64,000 bases of DNA from positions 1 through 64,000 of the forward strand of contig ONNQ01000004.1 of assembly GCA_900319245.1 (NCBI GenBank), read 5' to 3'. The translations under genes and the position numbers were made by a program. The notes under the pieces were generated by a model. The model did no database searches. It saw nothing but the letters and a program-made list of their open reading frames with translations, and was not told where the DNA came from. This stretch comes from an uncultured Lachnospiraceae bacterium (GTDB taxonomy: Bacteria; Bacillota; Clostridia; Lachnospirales; Lachnospiraceae). Positions 16,947 through 25,765 of the stretch are shown here, in pieces. Positions within the stretch are counted from its first letter, which is position 1. Each line of letters starts with the position of its first letter.

Positions 16947-17669
16947 ATGCCTGCCGAGAAATACACAGCTATATACAATGACTTGAAAGAAAAGATCGAA
17001 GAAGGGCTCTATGCCCCGCAGTCGATCCTGCCCTCGGAGAATATATTGACGGCGCGTTACGGCGTGTCCCGCAACACTGTGCGGCGGGCGATCGCGAGAC
17101 TGGCGGATGAGAGCTATGTACAGAGCATTCACGGCAAGGGTGTCATCGTGATCTATCGCAAATCAGAGGCAAATGTATTCTCATTTGATGTGATTGAGAG
17201 TATGAAAGAGGCGGCGGCCAGGAATAACCGCGAATATCACACCAAGGTGATCCACTTCACGACCTTTAAGGTGGATGAATATCTGTCCCGCAAGACCGGG
17301 TTCCCGATCGGAGAGGAAGTGTACTATATACAGCGCGTGCGATATTTTGACGACGTGCCCATGATCCTGGACAACAACTGGTTCCTGACCAGAGTCGTGC
17401 CGGGGCTCACGGCGGAGATTGCGGAGAAGTCGGTTTACGAGTATTTGGAAAACGTGGTCGGTGACACGATCGTCACGACGCGGAGAACGCTCACGGTGGA
17501 GAAGATCACCGAGATCGATGAGAAGTATCTGAACCTGGTGGACTGCGGCGCGATGGCTGTGGTCACGTCGGAGACTTACAACGCGGCGGGAGAGATGTTC
17601 GAATATACCCAGTCCAGGCACAGACCGGATATGTTCGCCTTCTACTCGGTGGCGAGAAGGAGAAAGTGA
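16947..17669 (+). CDS. treR: GntR-family trehalose operon repressor
   Basis: A 240-residue GntR/HutC-type regulator: N-terminal winged helix (YNDLKEKIEEGLYAPQSILP, SENILTARYGVSRNTVRRAI, LADESYVQSIHGKGV) and a C-terminal UTRA ligand domain from about residue 80 (YHTKVIHFTT..FPIGEEVYYIQRVRYFDDVPMILD). It is followed by the PTS permease and phosphotrehalase genes, as in B. subtilis and other Firmicutes, so the ligand should be trehalose 6-phosphate. A 26-bp near-palindrome at the downstream promoter is the likely operator. Confidence 0.85.
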   Translation: MPAEKYTAIYNDLKEKIEEGLYAPQSILPSENILTARYGVSRNTVRRAIARLADESYVQSIHGKGVIVIYRKSEANVFSFDVIESMKEAAARNNREYHTKVIHFTTFKVDEYLSRKTGFPIGEEVYYIQRVRYFDDVPMILDNNWFLTRVVPGLTAEIAEKSVYEYLENVVGDTIVTTRRTLTVEKITEIDEKYLNLVDCGAMAVVTSETYNAAGEMFEYTQSRHRPDMFAFYSVARRRK

Positions 17670-17804
17670 TGCAACCGCAGACAACGATGGTCTGCCGGGG
17701 GCGCGTCGTTTCAATAATGGATGACAAAATATTGTATAGAAATGCACAGAAGCTGCAGTTTGGAGATTTGGTCCAGGCTGCAGCTATTTTTGTGCAACAA
17801 AGTG

Positions 17805-17861
17805 TTGACAAGTGTTGCGGCATCTGATATATATAAACTAACAAGTTTAAACAAGTTAGTT
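17805..17861 (+). promoter_or_regulatory. Promoter and operator of the trehalose genes
   Basis: TTGACA (17805-17810), 17-bp spacer, TATATA (17828-17833). Immediately downstream lies the near-palindrome AACTAAC-AA-GTTTAAAC-AA-GTTAGTT (17836-17861), symmetric except for the two AA pairs, covering the expected transcription start. A repressor bound here would block initiation; TreR is the obvious candidate. Confidence 0.8.
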
Positions 17862-17931
17862 CAGACATCAAAAGAAGCAGATAAACAAAATAACTATGGT
17901 ACAATACTTATCAGACAAAGAGGAGGAAAGT

Positions 17932-19863
17932 ATGGGTAAGTACACAGAGGACGCGAAAGAATTGCTCCAGTACGTCGGCGGCAAAGAGAACGTCGGCGCC
18001 GTAGCGCACTGCATGACGCGTATGCGCTTCGTGCTCAATGATCCGAGCAAGGCAAACATCGAAAAGATCGAGGGCATGAAGGTAGTAAAGGGAACCTTCA
18101 CGCAGTCAGGTCAGTTCCAGGTCATCATCGGAAACACGGTTTCCGACTTCTACAATGATTTCACGGAAGTTTCCGGAATCAGCGGCGTTTCCAAGGATGC
18201 GGTCAAGCAGGCGTCCAAGAAGAACCAGAATCCGCTGCAGAGACTGGCAACCGTCCTGGCGGAAATCTTCACACCGCTCCTGCCCGCGATCATCACCGGC
18301 GGTTTGATCCTGGGCTTCCGCAACTGTATTGATTCGCTCTATGTCTTCCAGGGAGGACACACACTGGTAGAGCTGAGCCAGTTCTGGGCCGGCGTCGACC
18401 ACTTCCTTTGGCTGATCGGTGAGGCGGTCTTCCACGTAGGTATTCCGGTTGGTATCTGCTGGTCCGTTGCCAAGAAGATGGGCACAACAGAAATGCTCGG
18501 TCTGGTTCTTGGTATGACTCTGGTTTCCGGACAGCTCCTGAACGCGTATGCAGTGGCAGGTACAGCTGCAGCAGATATTCCGAAGTGGAATTTCGGCTTT
18601 GCACAGGTCAACATGATCGGTTATCAGGCGCAGGTTATCCCGGCTATGCTCGCGGCTTTCTGCCTGGTCTATCTTGAGAAGTTCTTCAGAAAGATCATTC
18701 CTTCCGTTGTGTCTATGATCTTCGTTCCGTTCTTCTCCCTGACCCTTTCCGTTATGGCAGCACACTTCGTTCTGGGTCCCATCGGCTGGAAGATCGGTTC
18801 CGCAATCTCCGCAGTTGTTTACGCTGGAATCACCGGCCCCGTTAAGATCCTGTTCGCTGCACTGTTTGGTTTCGTTTATGCGCCCCTGGTCATCACTGGT
18901 CTGCACCACATGACCAACGCCATCGACCTTCAGCTGGTTGCTGACTTCGGCGGCACAATGCTGTGGCCTATGATCGCACTCTCCAACATCGCACAGGGTT
19001 CCGCAGTTCTGGCCATGATCGTCCTTCAGAAGAAGGATGCAGAGAAACAGGAAGTCAACATTCCTTCCTGCATTAGCTGCTACCTGGGTGTTACAGAGCC
19101 CGCCATCTTTGGTATCAACCTCAAGTACATGTTCCCCTTCGTCTGCGCGATGTCCGGTTCCGCCCTTGCGGCTATGTTCTCCGTAGCGACAGGCTGCATG
19201 GCTTCTTCCATCGGTGTCGGCGGACTGCCCGGAATCCTTTCCATCATTCCTACTTTCTGGGGACGTTTTGCAATCGCCATGGCGATCGCGATTGGTGTTC
19301 CTTTCGCTCTGACCTATATCATTGGTAAGAGAAGAGGCATCGACAAGGAAGCAGAAGTTGCCGCAGCAGAAGCTGCTCTGGAAGAAGAAGCTGCTGCAAA
19401 CCGTGAGCCTGTAGCATTCTCCGCATTCCTCACAGGCAAGACTGTTGCCATCGAGGATGTTCCGGATCAGGTTTTTGCCTCCAAGGCACTCGGAGAAGGA
19501 GTCGCTATCGATCCCACAGACAATGTGCTGGTAGCACCTGCAGATGCAATGGTATCCATCACAATGCCTGACTCCAACCACGCAATCGGCCTTCGTCTTA
19601 TGAACGGCGCGGAAATCCTTCTTCATATCGGTCTGGATACAGTCGGCATGCACGGCGACGGATTCAAGTGCCTTGTGAAGGAAAATGAGAAAGTAAAGAA
19701 GGGCCAGGCACTGATCGAATTTGATGTTGATAAGATCAAAGCAGCGGGTCACCCTCTGGTCACCATGATGGTCATCACAGATGACAATGGCTATGAAAAC
19801 CTCGCATTTAAGAATGGCATCGACGTAAAGGCCGGCGCCACAACGATCGGATCGATCGGATAA
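17932..19863 (+). CDS. treP: PTS trehalose transporter EIIBCA
   Basis: A phosphotransferase permease that imports trehalose and phosphorylates it. Order: EIIB (about residues 1-85, phosphocysteine C27 in VAHCMTRMRF), hydrophobic EIIC (about 100-480, with GLHHMTNAIDLQ and ISCYLGVTEPAIFGIN), and a Glc-type EIIA from about 500 with phosphohistidine H565 in LLHIGLDTVGM. Many trehalose permeases are EIIBC only; this one carries its own EIIA. ATG 17932 is chosen because GAGGAGGAAAG precedes it; the frame stays open upstream to 17896. 643 residues. A sucrose or beta-glucoside EII is the alternative; the TreR and TreC neighbours favour trehalose. Confidence 0.87.
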   Translation: MGKYTEDAKELLQYVGGKENVGAVAHCMTRMRFVLNDPSKANIEKIEGMKVVKGTFTQSGQFQVIIGNTVSDFYNDFTEVSGISGVSKDAVKQASKKNQNPLQRLATVLAEIFTPLLPAIITGGLILGFRNCIDSLYVFQGGHTLVELSQFWAGVDHFLWLIGEAVFHVGIPVGICWSVAKKMGTTEMLGLVLGMTLVSGQLLNAYAVAGTAAADIPKWNFGFAQVNMIGYQAQVIPAMLAAFCLVYLEKFFRKIIPSVVSMIFVPFFSLTLSVMAAHFVLGPIGWKIGSAISAVVYAGITGPVKILFAALFGFVYAPLVITGLHHMTNAIDLQLVADFGGTMLWPMIALSNIAQGSAVLAMIVLQKKDAEKQEVNIPSCISCYLGVTEPAIFGINLKYMFPFVCAMSGSALAAMFSVATGCMASSIGVGGLPGILSIIPTFWGRFAIAMAIAIGVPFALTYIIGKRRGIDKEAEVAAAEAALEEEAAANREPVAFSAFLTGKTVAIEDVPDQVFASKALGEGVAIDPTDNVLVAPADAMVSITMPDSNHAIGLRLMNGAEILLHIGLDTVGMHGDGFKCLVKENEKVKKGQALIEFDVDKIKAAGHPLVTMMVITDDNGYENLAFKNGIDVKAGATTIGSIG

Positions 19864-19873
19864 GATCAAACAG

Positions 19874-19925
19874 GCGGGCTTCCCAAAATGCGAGCGTCGT
19901 TATGCAAGCATTTTCTGAGGCCCGC
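19874..19925 (+). other. Stem-loop between treP and treC
   Basis: GCGGGC pairs with GCCCGC, enclosing AAAATGC with GCATTTT. There is no T-tract, so it may stabilise the treP message or attenuate treC rather than terminate. Confidence 0.45.
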
Positions 19926-20002
19926 ATTGCCATAAGGATATTTCAGCGCAGGATGCCGCAAACGCGCGTCGCTGTGCTGGGCGCTTCGACAAGGAGGTAA
20001 CA

Positions 20003-21631
20003 ATGAGCAGTTTCAGAAACAGCACAGTGTACCAGATATACATCAAGTCATACTGTGATTCCAACGGTGACGGAATTGGAGATCTGAACGGGATCCGCTC
20101 CCGCCTGGACTACCTGAAGTCCCTGGGAATCGACTATATCTGGATCACGCCTTTCTTCAAATCGCCGATGAACGACAACGGCTACGATGTGGCGGACTAT
20201 TATTCCATTAATCCCATGTTCGGAACCATGGAGGATGCGGAAGCCCTGATCCGCGAGGCGGACGAGCGAGGCATTGGTCTCATGTTTGATATGGTCTTCA
20301 ATCACACATCTACCGAGCACGAGTGGTTTCAGAAGGCCCTCGCTGGTGATCCCAAGTATATGGACTACTATATCTTCAGGGATCCCGTAGACGGACACGC
20401 CCCCACCAACTGGGTTTCCAAATTTGGCGGCAACGCATGGGAATACGTACCCTCGTTGTCAAAATATTACCTGCACCTGTTTGACGTCTCCCAGGCAGAC
20501 CTCAACTGGGAAAACCCGCAGGTGAGAGAGGAACTGAAGAATGTCATCCGCTTCTGGAAAGAGAAAGGCGTCAGAGGCTTCCGCTTCGACGTGGTCAACC
20601 TGATCTCCAAGCCGGACGTGCTGGAAGACGACTTTGTCGGAGACGGAAGAAGATTTTATACAGACGGTCCCAGGATTCATCAGCATCTCAAGGAGCTTGT
20701 TCAGGATACAGGCATTGCAGATATGATGACTGTCGGAGAGATGTCGTCCACATCCCTTGACAACTGCCTGCGCTACGCAAACCCTGCGGAGAAAGAACTC
20801 AAGATGGTGTTCTCTTTCCATCACCTCAAGGTGGACTACAAGGGCGGCGAGAAGTGGGCGCTCATGGACCCCGACTTCAAGGCTTTGCGGGATCTTCTGT
20901 GCAAGTGGCAGGAAGGCATGCAGGCGGGCGGCGCCTGGAACGCGCTGTTCTGGTGCAACCATGACCAGCCCCGCGCGGTATCTCGATTTGGCGACGACAG
21001 GAAATACTGGAAAGAGTCCGCTAAGATGCTGGCGACGCTGATCCACATGATGCGTGGCACGCCCTACATCTATCAGGGCGAAGAGATCGGCATGACCAAT
21101 GCGGGTTACACGTCCATTGACCAGTACAGAGACGTAGAAAGCACCAACTATTATGACATTCTGTGCGCGGAAGGAAAGTCAGCGGAAGAGGCACTGCACA
21201 TCATCGGCGAGCGCTCCAGAGACAACGGACGGACCCCCATGCAGTGGGACGCAAGCGAATTCGCAGGCTTTACGACCGGTGAGCCCTGGCTCAGCATTCC
21301 GGCCAACCACAGCTATATCAATGTGGAAACCGAAGAGAGGGATGAGGATTCCATCCTCGCCTACTACAAAAAGCTCGTGCAGCTGCGCAAGGACCACGAG
21401 ATCATCGCCGATGGCGATATCCATTTCCTGGAGACCGGCACGGACGACGTGATCGCGTACGAGCGCACGCTGGGGGAGGAAAAACTGACCGTGTACTGTA
21501 ACCTTCGCGGAACTGAGGTACCTAACGCGTATTCGGCAAAGGGAGACATCCTGATCTGCAATTATGCAGTGGAGGATGTGACAGATAGTACATTGAAGCC
21601 CTATGAGGCGAGAGTGATCGTGAACCGGTGA
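20003..21631 (+). CDS. treC: Trehalose-6-phosphate hydrolase (GH13)
   Basis: A 542-residue GH13 enzyme that splits trehalose 6-phosphate into glucose and glucose 6-phosphate. Conserved regions: NGDGIGDLNGI, DMVFNHTS, GFRFDVVN with nucleophile D196, TVGEMSS with acid/base E246, and CNHDQPR with D321. The C-terminal beta domain begins about residue 460. AGGAGG lies 8 bases before the start. The position downstream of treR-treP fixes the substrate; otherwise oligo-1,6-glucosidase would be a close alternative. It ends at a strong terminator (21681-21715). Confidence 0.88.
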   Translation: MSSFRNSTVYQIYIKSYCDSNGDGIGDLNGIRSRLDYLKSLGIDYIWITPFFKSPMNDNGYDVADYYSINPMFGTMEDAEALIREADERGIGLMFDMVFNHTSTEHEWFQKALAGDPKYMDYYIFRDPVDGHAPTNWVSKFGGNAWEYVPSLSKYYLHLFDVSQADLNWENPQVREELKNVIRFWKEKGVRGFRFDVVNLISKPDVLEDDFVGDGRRFYTDGPRIHQHLKELVQDTGIADMMTVGEMSSTSLDNCLRYANPAEKELKMVFSFHHLKVDYKGGEKWALMDPDFKALRDLLCKWQEGMQAGGAWNALFWCNHDQPRAVSRFGDDRKYWKESAKMLATLIHMMRGTPYIYQGEEIGMTNAGYTSIDQYRDVESTNYYDILCAEGKSAEEALHIIGERSRDNGRTPMQWDASEFAGFTTGEPWLSIPANHSYINVETEERDEDSILAYYKKLVQLRKDHEIIADGDIHFLETGTDDVIAYERTLGEEKLTVYCNLRGTEVPNAYSAKGDILICNYAVEDVTDSTLKPYEARVIVNR

Positions 21632-21680
21632 GAAGACCGGGAGGCGAAACGGCTCTCTCAGCAACAATACAGTGAAAAAG

Positions 21681-21715
21681 ACCTGCCGCGCAGTAAACTG
21701 CAAGGCAGGTTTTTT
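21681..21715 (+). terminator. Intrinsic terminator after treC
   Basis: ACCTGCC and GGCAGGT form the stem around a 16-nt loop, followed by TTTTTT. Clear rho-independent terminator closing the trehalose operon. The remaining 225 bp to the next gene shows nothing else I can name. Confidence 0.85.
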
Positions 21716-21942
21716 ACGAAATATCGTTTTCCTACAGTCGGACATTCACCGACGGTCCTTCGCAGAGTCCGCTCCGCACGGATGAAAGGACCAAAAAGCT
21801 CATAAAAGAGAAAACGGGGCTGGAGATCTGAGACAGCAGAAAAATATGCTGACAAGTCAAAACAGTGATAGAATAATATGCTAACAACATGGTTGGCATT
21901 TTGAGAAGCCGCACAAATCGCATCAATATGGAGGAAGAAAAC

Positions 21943-22443
21943 ATGAAAAAACAATGGCTGATTATGGGACTGCTTATAATGAGCGTGCTGGCCTTTACAG
22001 ACTGCGGTAAAAAGCAGGAGGAAGCAGCGAAAACAGTGGAAAACGCGGAGGAGGCGGTCAGCGAAACGATCGGCAAGCAGGAAGAAATCCTGGACGAGTT
22101 TACAGGCGAGATGGATCTGACCGGCAGCTGGCAGGATGAAGTCAGCCAGCGCGCGACAATGGATATCGAAAAAGCCGAGACCGGAACGTATCACATTCTG
22201 ATCCATTGGGGGGCAGGCGCCAAAGAAGCCGCTACCTGGGAAATCAGCGGCACGTATGATGAGACCGCCGGAATGCTGACCTATGATAACGGCGAATACT
22301 GTGTCCACACTTGGGATGACGAGGACAAGGAAACAATTTCCGGTGAGGAAATTACCAGCGGCGCTCTGATGAAAGAGGGCGACAAGCTTCGTTGGCAGGA
22401 TTCCAAAAACAGCACGGACGCAGTCTTCGTGAGAGTAGAATGA
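21943..22443 (+). CDS. Putative secreted lipoprotein
   Basis: A 166-residue protein with a signal peptide (KK then about 15 hydrophobic residues) ending LAFTDCGKKQEE, followed by an acidic coiled-coil-like linker and a compact C-terminal domain (LTGSWQDEVSQRATMDIE..LRWQDSKNSTDAVFVRVE). The cysteine position fits a lipoprotein, but Asp at -1 is unusual where Gly, Ala or Ser is expected. The C-terminal part resembles small beta-rich extracytoplasmic domains common in Clostridia, of unknown function. GGAGG is about 8 bases before the start. Confidence 0.7.
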   Translation: MKKQWLIMGLLIMSVLAFTDCGKKQEEAAKTVENAEEAVSETIGKQEEILDEFTGEMDLTGSWQDEVSQRATMDIEKAETGTYHILIHWGAGAKEAATWEISGTYDETAGMLTYDNGEYCVHTWDDEDKETISGEEITSGALMKEGDKLRWQDSKNSTDAVFVRVE

Positions 22444-22519
22444 GCATTTGCGTGGCTCATGAATACCGGAAGGAAATAACAAGGGCGAAGGCAAAGAGTA
22501 ATTCACTAAGGAGAAATAC

Positions 22520-23353
22520 ATGCTCAAATTCATATCTTGGAATATAGATTCATTGAACGCCGCGCTGACCTCGGACTCTCCCAGAGCGCAGCTGTCCAGA
22601 GACGTACTGCATACACTGGCCGGGGAAGACGCCGATATTATTGCCATACAGGAGACCAAGCTTCCGGCAACGGGACCTGCCAAAAAACATACAGAGGCAC
22701 TGGAAACTCTGTTTCCGGGCTATCATGTCGAGTGGATCAGTTCGGAGCCGCCGGCCAGAAAGGGATATGCGGGTACCATGATCCTCTACAAAGAGGGGAT
22801 TCAGGCAGAGAAGATTGCACCCAAAATCGGCGCACCTAGCACCATGGATGACGAGGGAAGGCTCCTTGTGCTGGACTGCGGCAGTTTCTACTTTGTCAAC
22901 GTATACACGCCCAATGCTGGCGACGGACTCAAGAGGCTGGGCGAGCGTCAGGAATGGGACAAATGCTATGCGGAGTACCTGGCGCAACTGGATCAGAAAA
23001 AGCCTGTGATCGCCTGCGGTGACTTCAACGTGGCTCACAAAGAGATCGATCTGGCCCATCCCGAGTCCAACCACATGTCTGCGGGCTTCACAGATGAGGA
23101 GAGAGAAGGATTCACCAATCTGCTGGCGAAAGGATTCGTCGATACGTTCCGATATGTGCACGGAGATGTGAAGGACGTCTACTCTTGGTGGGCACAGAGG
23201 ATCCGGACCAGCAAGACCAATAATTCGGGATGGAGAATTGACTACTTCCTGGTCAGCGACCGCATCAAGGAGCAGGTGAAGCGGTCGGAGATGATCGACT
23301 CAGGGCCCAGACAGGACCACACGCCGATTTTGTTGGAGATGGACATCCTATGA
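22520..23353 (+). CDS. exoA: Exodeoxyribonuclease III / AP endonuclease
   Basis: A 277-residue Mg-dependent repair nuclease of the ExoIII family. Motifs: FISWNIDSLNA, IIAIQETKLP (catalytic Glu), NVYTPNAGDGLKRL, ACGDFNVAHKEID (Asp/Asn pair), YSWWAQRIRTSKTNNSGWRIDYFLVS and the terminal DHTPILLEM (catalytic His). It would cut at abasic sites in base-excision repair. Full length. Its stop overlaps the ATG of the next ORF (ATGA). Confidence 0.93.
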   Translation: MLKFISWNIDSLNAALTSDSPRAQLSRDVLHTLAGEDADIIAIQETKLPATGPAKKHTEALETLFPGYHVEWISSEPPARKGYAGTMILYKEGIQAEKIAPKIGAPSTMDDEGRLLVLDCGSFYFVNVYTPNAGDGLKRLGERQEWDKCYAEYLAQLDQKKPVIACGDFNVAHKEIDLAHPESNHMSAGFTDEEREGFTNLLAKGFVDTFRYVHGDVKDVYSWWAQRIRTSKTNNSGWRIDYFLVSDRIKEQVKRSEMIDSGPRQDHTPILLEMDIL

Positions 23354-23916
23354 AAGAGAGGCGTTTTTGGAAAAAGTGGCTGCCGCAAAGGAATGGTAGC
23401 TTCCTTTGTCGGAGGTACTGCGGGAGCTTTGGCTGCGGAAGCGGAGCATTGGCGATCGCGATCGCAAAGCGAAATCCCAAGGCAGAGGTGATCGGCGTTG
23501 ACCGCTGGGGCAAGGAGTACGCCTCCTTCAACAAGCCCCTCTGCGAGAATAATGCAAAGGCTGAAGGCGTAGAGAATGTCAGCTTCCGCCAGGGAGACGC
23601 CACGCACCTGGATTTCCCGGACGAGACCTTCGACACAGTGGCCAGCAATTACGTCTACCACAACATTCCGTCAAAAGACCGTCAGGCGATCCTGCTTGAG
23701 ACACTGCGAACCCTGAAAAAGGGCGGAACCTTTGCTATTCACGATATCTTCTCTGAGTCAAAATACGGAGATATGCAGGCTTTCATTAAAAAGCTGAAAG
23801 AATTGGGATATGAAAAGGTCGATCTGATCGATACAACGAACGGAAAATGGATCCGGAAGAGCGAAGCAGGATGGATGGGACTTTCAGGATCGGCTTTGCT
23901 GACTGGAACCAAATGA
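23350..23916 (+). CDS. Class I SAM methyltransferase with damaged N-terminus
   Basis: From about residue 27 this is a clear methyltransferase: FGCGSGALAIAIAKRNP (motif I), EVIGVDRW (acidic strand-2 end), QGDATHLDFPDETFDTVASNYVYHNIP and LLETLRTLKKGGTFAIHDIF. The first 26 residues (MKERRFWKKWLPQRNGSFLC and on) do not look like the usual strand leading to the DVGCGSG loop, and the normal 40-60 preceding residues are absent. The ORF starts at the ATGA overlap with the ExoIII stop. Most likely a 5'-truncated or frameshifted gene that is still open. Substrate unknown. Confidence 0.7.
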   Translation: MKERRFWKKWLPQRNGSFLCRRYCGSFGCGSGALAIAIAKRNPKAEVIGVDRWGKEYASFNKPLCENNAKAEGVENVSFRQGDATHLDFPDETFDTVASNYVYHNIPSKDRQAILLETLRTLKKGGTFAIHDIFSESKYGDMQAFIKKLKELGYEKVDLIDTTNGKWIRKSEAGWMGLSGSALLTGTK

Positions 23917-23928
23917 TGGAGATTCTTT

Positions 23929-24849
23929 ATGAAAAAGAGAGTATTCAGAGTAAGCTCTGACGGATTTAACGGAGCGTGGTATCCGGCTCCCGCAAAGAGC
24001 AGCAGAGGGCTTATCATCATGCTCGGTGACAGCTCGGAAGATTACATGGCCAGGACCGGAGCGAAATGGCTGCATGAACAGGGTTTTCATGTGATGGCAA
24101 TGAGTGCTGATAAAAAGGATTACGGCCACCATAATTATCCGCTGGAGAGGTTTGGTAAAGCGATCGCTTATATGAAAGCACAGGGGTGCGAAAAGATCGG
24201 CGTTATAGGTGCGTCCACCACCGGAATGATGGCGCTGCTGGCAGCTTCCTATTATCCGGAGCTGTCCCTGACGATCGCGATCTCGCCGCCGGACTTTGTG
24301 ATGGAAGGCTTCTATCGGGACGGCAAGGACGGCATGACGGAGAGACCCGGAGACAATGAATCCACCGTAACCTGGCAGGGCAGACCGCTGCCTTATCTGC
24401 CTTACGCCTATCGCCATCCGGAATACTGGAAAAAGATTCAGGAGGAATCCAAGGCAGGCGGCGACAAGATCGCTTCGCGGAAAATGTTTGACGAATCCGA
24501 GAAGAGGCATCCCATTCAGGAGGAAGAACGGATCAAGGTGGAGAACATCCACGGGAAGATCATCTTTATCGGTGCGGAGGATGACGTGCTGTGGGACACC
24601 TGCAAATACATTCGCAGGATGGAGGAGCGGCTCAGAAGGCTGTCCCACGACAGCACCTTTGAAAGCTGGCTCTATGAACACGGAACGCACTTCGCCTTTC
24701 CTGAATCCATGCTCAGGATGATGCTGCCGGTGGGTTCCGGGCTGCTGGTCTCTTTCATGTTCAAAGCGGGAAAAGAGCACAAAAAGGAATGCCGGGAAAC
24801 CCGGATCGACATTGACAGGAGGCTTAAAAAGGCATTGGCGGGGTGGTGA
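23929..24849 (+). CDS. Alpha/beta hydrolase, BAAT-type acyl thioesterase-like
   Basis: A 306-residue cytoplasmic alpha/beta hydrolase. The nucleophile elbow is IGVIGASTTGMMAL (Ser in GxSxxG), the acid is in IFIGAEDDVLWDT and the histidine in YEHGTHFAFPESM, an order matching the bile-acid-CoA:amino-acid acyltransferase C-terminal domain family. No signal peptide. It follows the methyltransferase by 12 bp. The substrate is not predictable; bacterial members are mostly uncharacterised thioesterases. Confidence 0.75.
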   Translation: MKKRVFRVSSDGFNGAWYPAPAKSSRGLIIMLGDSSEDYMARTGAKWLHEQGFHVMAMSADKKDYGHHNYPLERFGKAIAYMKAQGCEKIGVIGASTTGMMALLAASYYPELSLTIAISPPDFVMEGFYRDGKDGMTERPGDNESTVTWQGRPLPYLPYAYRHPEYWKKIQEESKAGGDKIASRKMFDESEKRHPIQEEERIKVENIHGKIIFIGAEDDVLWDTCKYIRRMEERLRRLSHDSTFESWLYEHGTHFAFPESMLRMMLPVGSGLLVSFMFKAGKEHKKECRETRIDIDRRLKKALAGW

Positions 24850-24864
24850 AGGAGAAGCATAGTT

Positions 24865-25401
24865 TTACAGTGCAGTTCCCTTAGTCGGAATTGTAAATTG
24901 TCTCATATCATTGCCCTCCAGCTCAAGGAGGGCTTTCTTTCGCAGGATCCCTCCGCCATATCCGGTCAGGTTCCCGTTCGCTCCGACTACCCGGAGGCAC
25001 GGTACGATGATGCAGATCGGATTATGGCCGACCGCGCCGCCAACTGCCTGTGCGGACATCCTTTCCAGTCCGCGCTCTTTTGCCAGTTTGTCGGCAATCC
25101 AACCGTATGTAACTGTCTTTCCATAAGGAATCCCGCACATAATCTCTCCGACACGATTGCGGAAATCGGAGCCCACCAGATGGATGCGAGGGAAAAAGCC
25201 CGGATCGCGGCCTGAAAAATAAATATCCAGCCATTCTTTCGTCTGGTCAAAATAGTCCATTTCGCATCGGCTGGCCTCTTTTTTCAGACCGAGTCCAGTA
25301 TATCTGCCGCCTTCCGTAAACCAGAGGCCCGTTAATCCCTGTTCATCACCGGCAAGCAAAATGTTCCCCAAAGGGGATTCGTAATCATTTGTGTAAATCA
25401 T
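24865..25401 (-). CDS. ogt: Methylated-DNA-protein cysteine methyltransferase homologue with PCLR motif
   Basis: A 178-residue Ogt/AdaB-family protein. The C-terminal domain has the usual IPYGKTVTYGWIADKLA, the arginine-finger-region helix (LERMSAQAVGGAVGHNP) and the active-site strand IIVPCLRVVGANG with acceptor C135. The invariant PCHR motif is PCLR here: a CTC Leu codon (24994-24996) replaces the CAC His codon. His in this motif helps deprotonate the acceptor cysteine. ATG 25401 is chosen since GAGGTG lies 9 bases upstream; the in-frame GTG 25413 overlaps it. Converges with the hydrolase gene. Either inactive, altered, or a base error. Confidence 0.85.
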   Translation of the reverse strand: MIYTNDYESPLGNILLAGDEQGLTGLWFTEGGRYTGLGLKKEASRCEMDYFDQTKEWLDIYFSGRDPGFFPRIHLVGSDFRNRVGEIMCGIPYGKTVTYGWIADKLAKERGLERMSAQAVGGAVGHNPICIIVPCLRVVGANGNLTGYGGGILRKKALLELEGNDMRQFTIPTKGTAL

Positions 25402-25513
25402 ATTGCATGTCACCTCACGTGCATAAGACTGCAGATGTATAGCAGAGAGTTTTAGTCGCCCGTCCGGGCGGCACCGAGGAGTCTCTGGGCGTGAACATAA
25501 TAACAGATGCTGA

Positions 25514-25663
25514 GTCCATAGGCAACAAAGCCAAGCAGCTGCGCTGAATCATCTGGTGGGGAGTCTTGCGGACGATGTGAGATGGTGGATCGGAAGCAGG
25601 ATGGAGATGCCGCCGGAGGAACTGGCGGACTGCTATTTGAAGCTGATGGGTTATGGAAGATGA
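25514..25663 (+). pseudogene. C-terminal remnant of a TetR-family regulator
   Basis: An open stretch ending at TGA 25661 reads SLADDVRWWIGSRMEMPPEE then LADCYLKLMGYGR, the kind of C-terminal helix pair seen in TetR-family proteins of Clostridia. There is no start or DNA-binding domain upstream, so only the last ~50 codons remain. It lies 37 bp from the left end of the IS element, but the IS ends precisely, so the truncation need not be due to it. Confidence 0.45.
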
Positions 25664-25765
25664 GTAAAAAAAGAGGGCGTTGCCCTCGCTGATAAATCAT
25701 GATATGCTCCCTTCCAGGTAGACAAGCAAAAAAACAAAAAGCTTGCTGCCAGGAAGGGGGCATTT

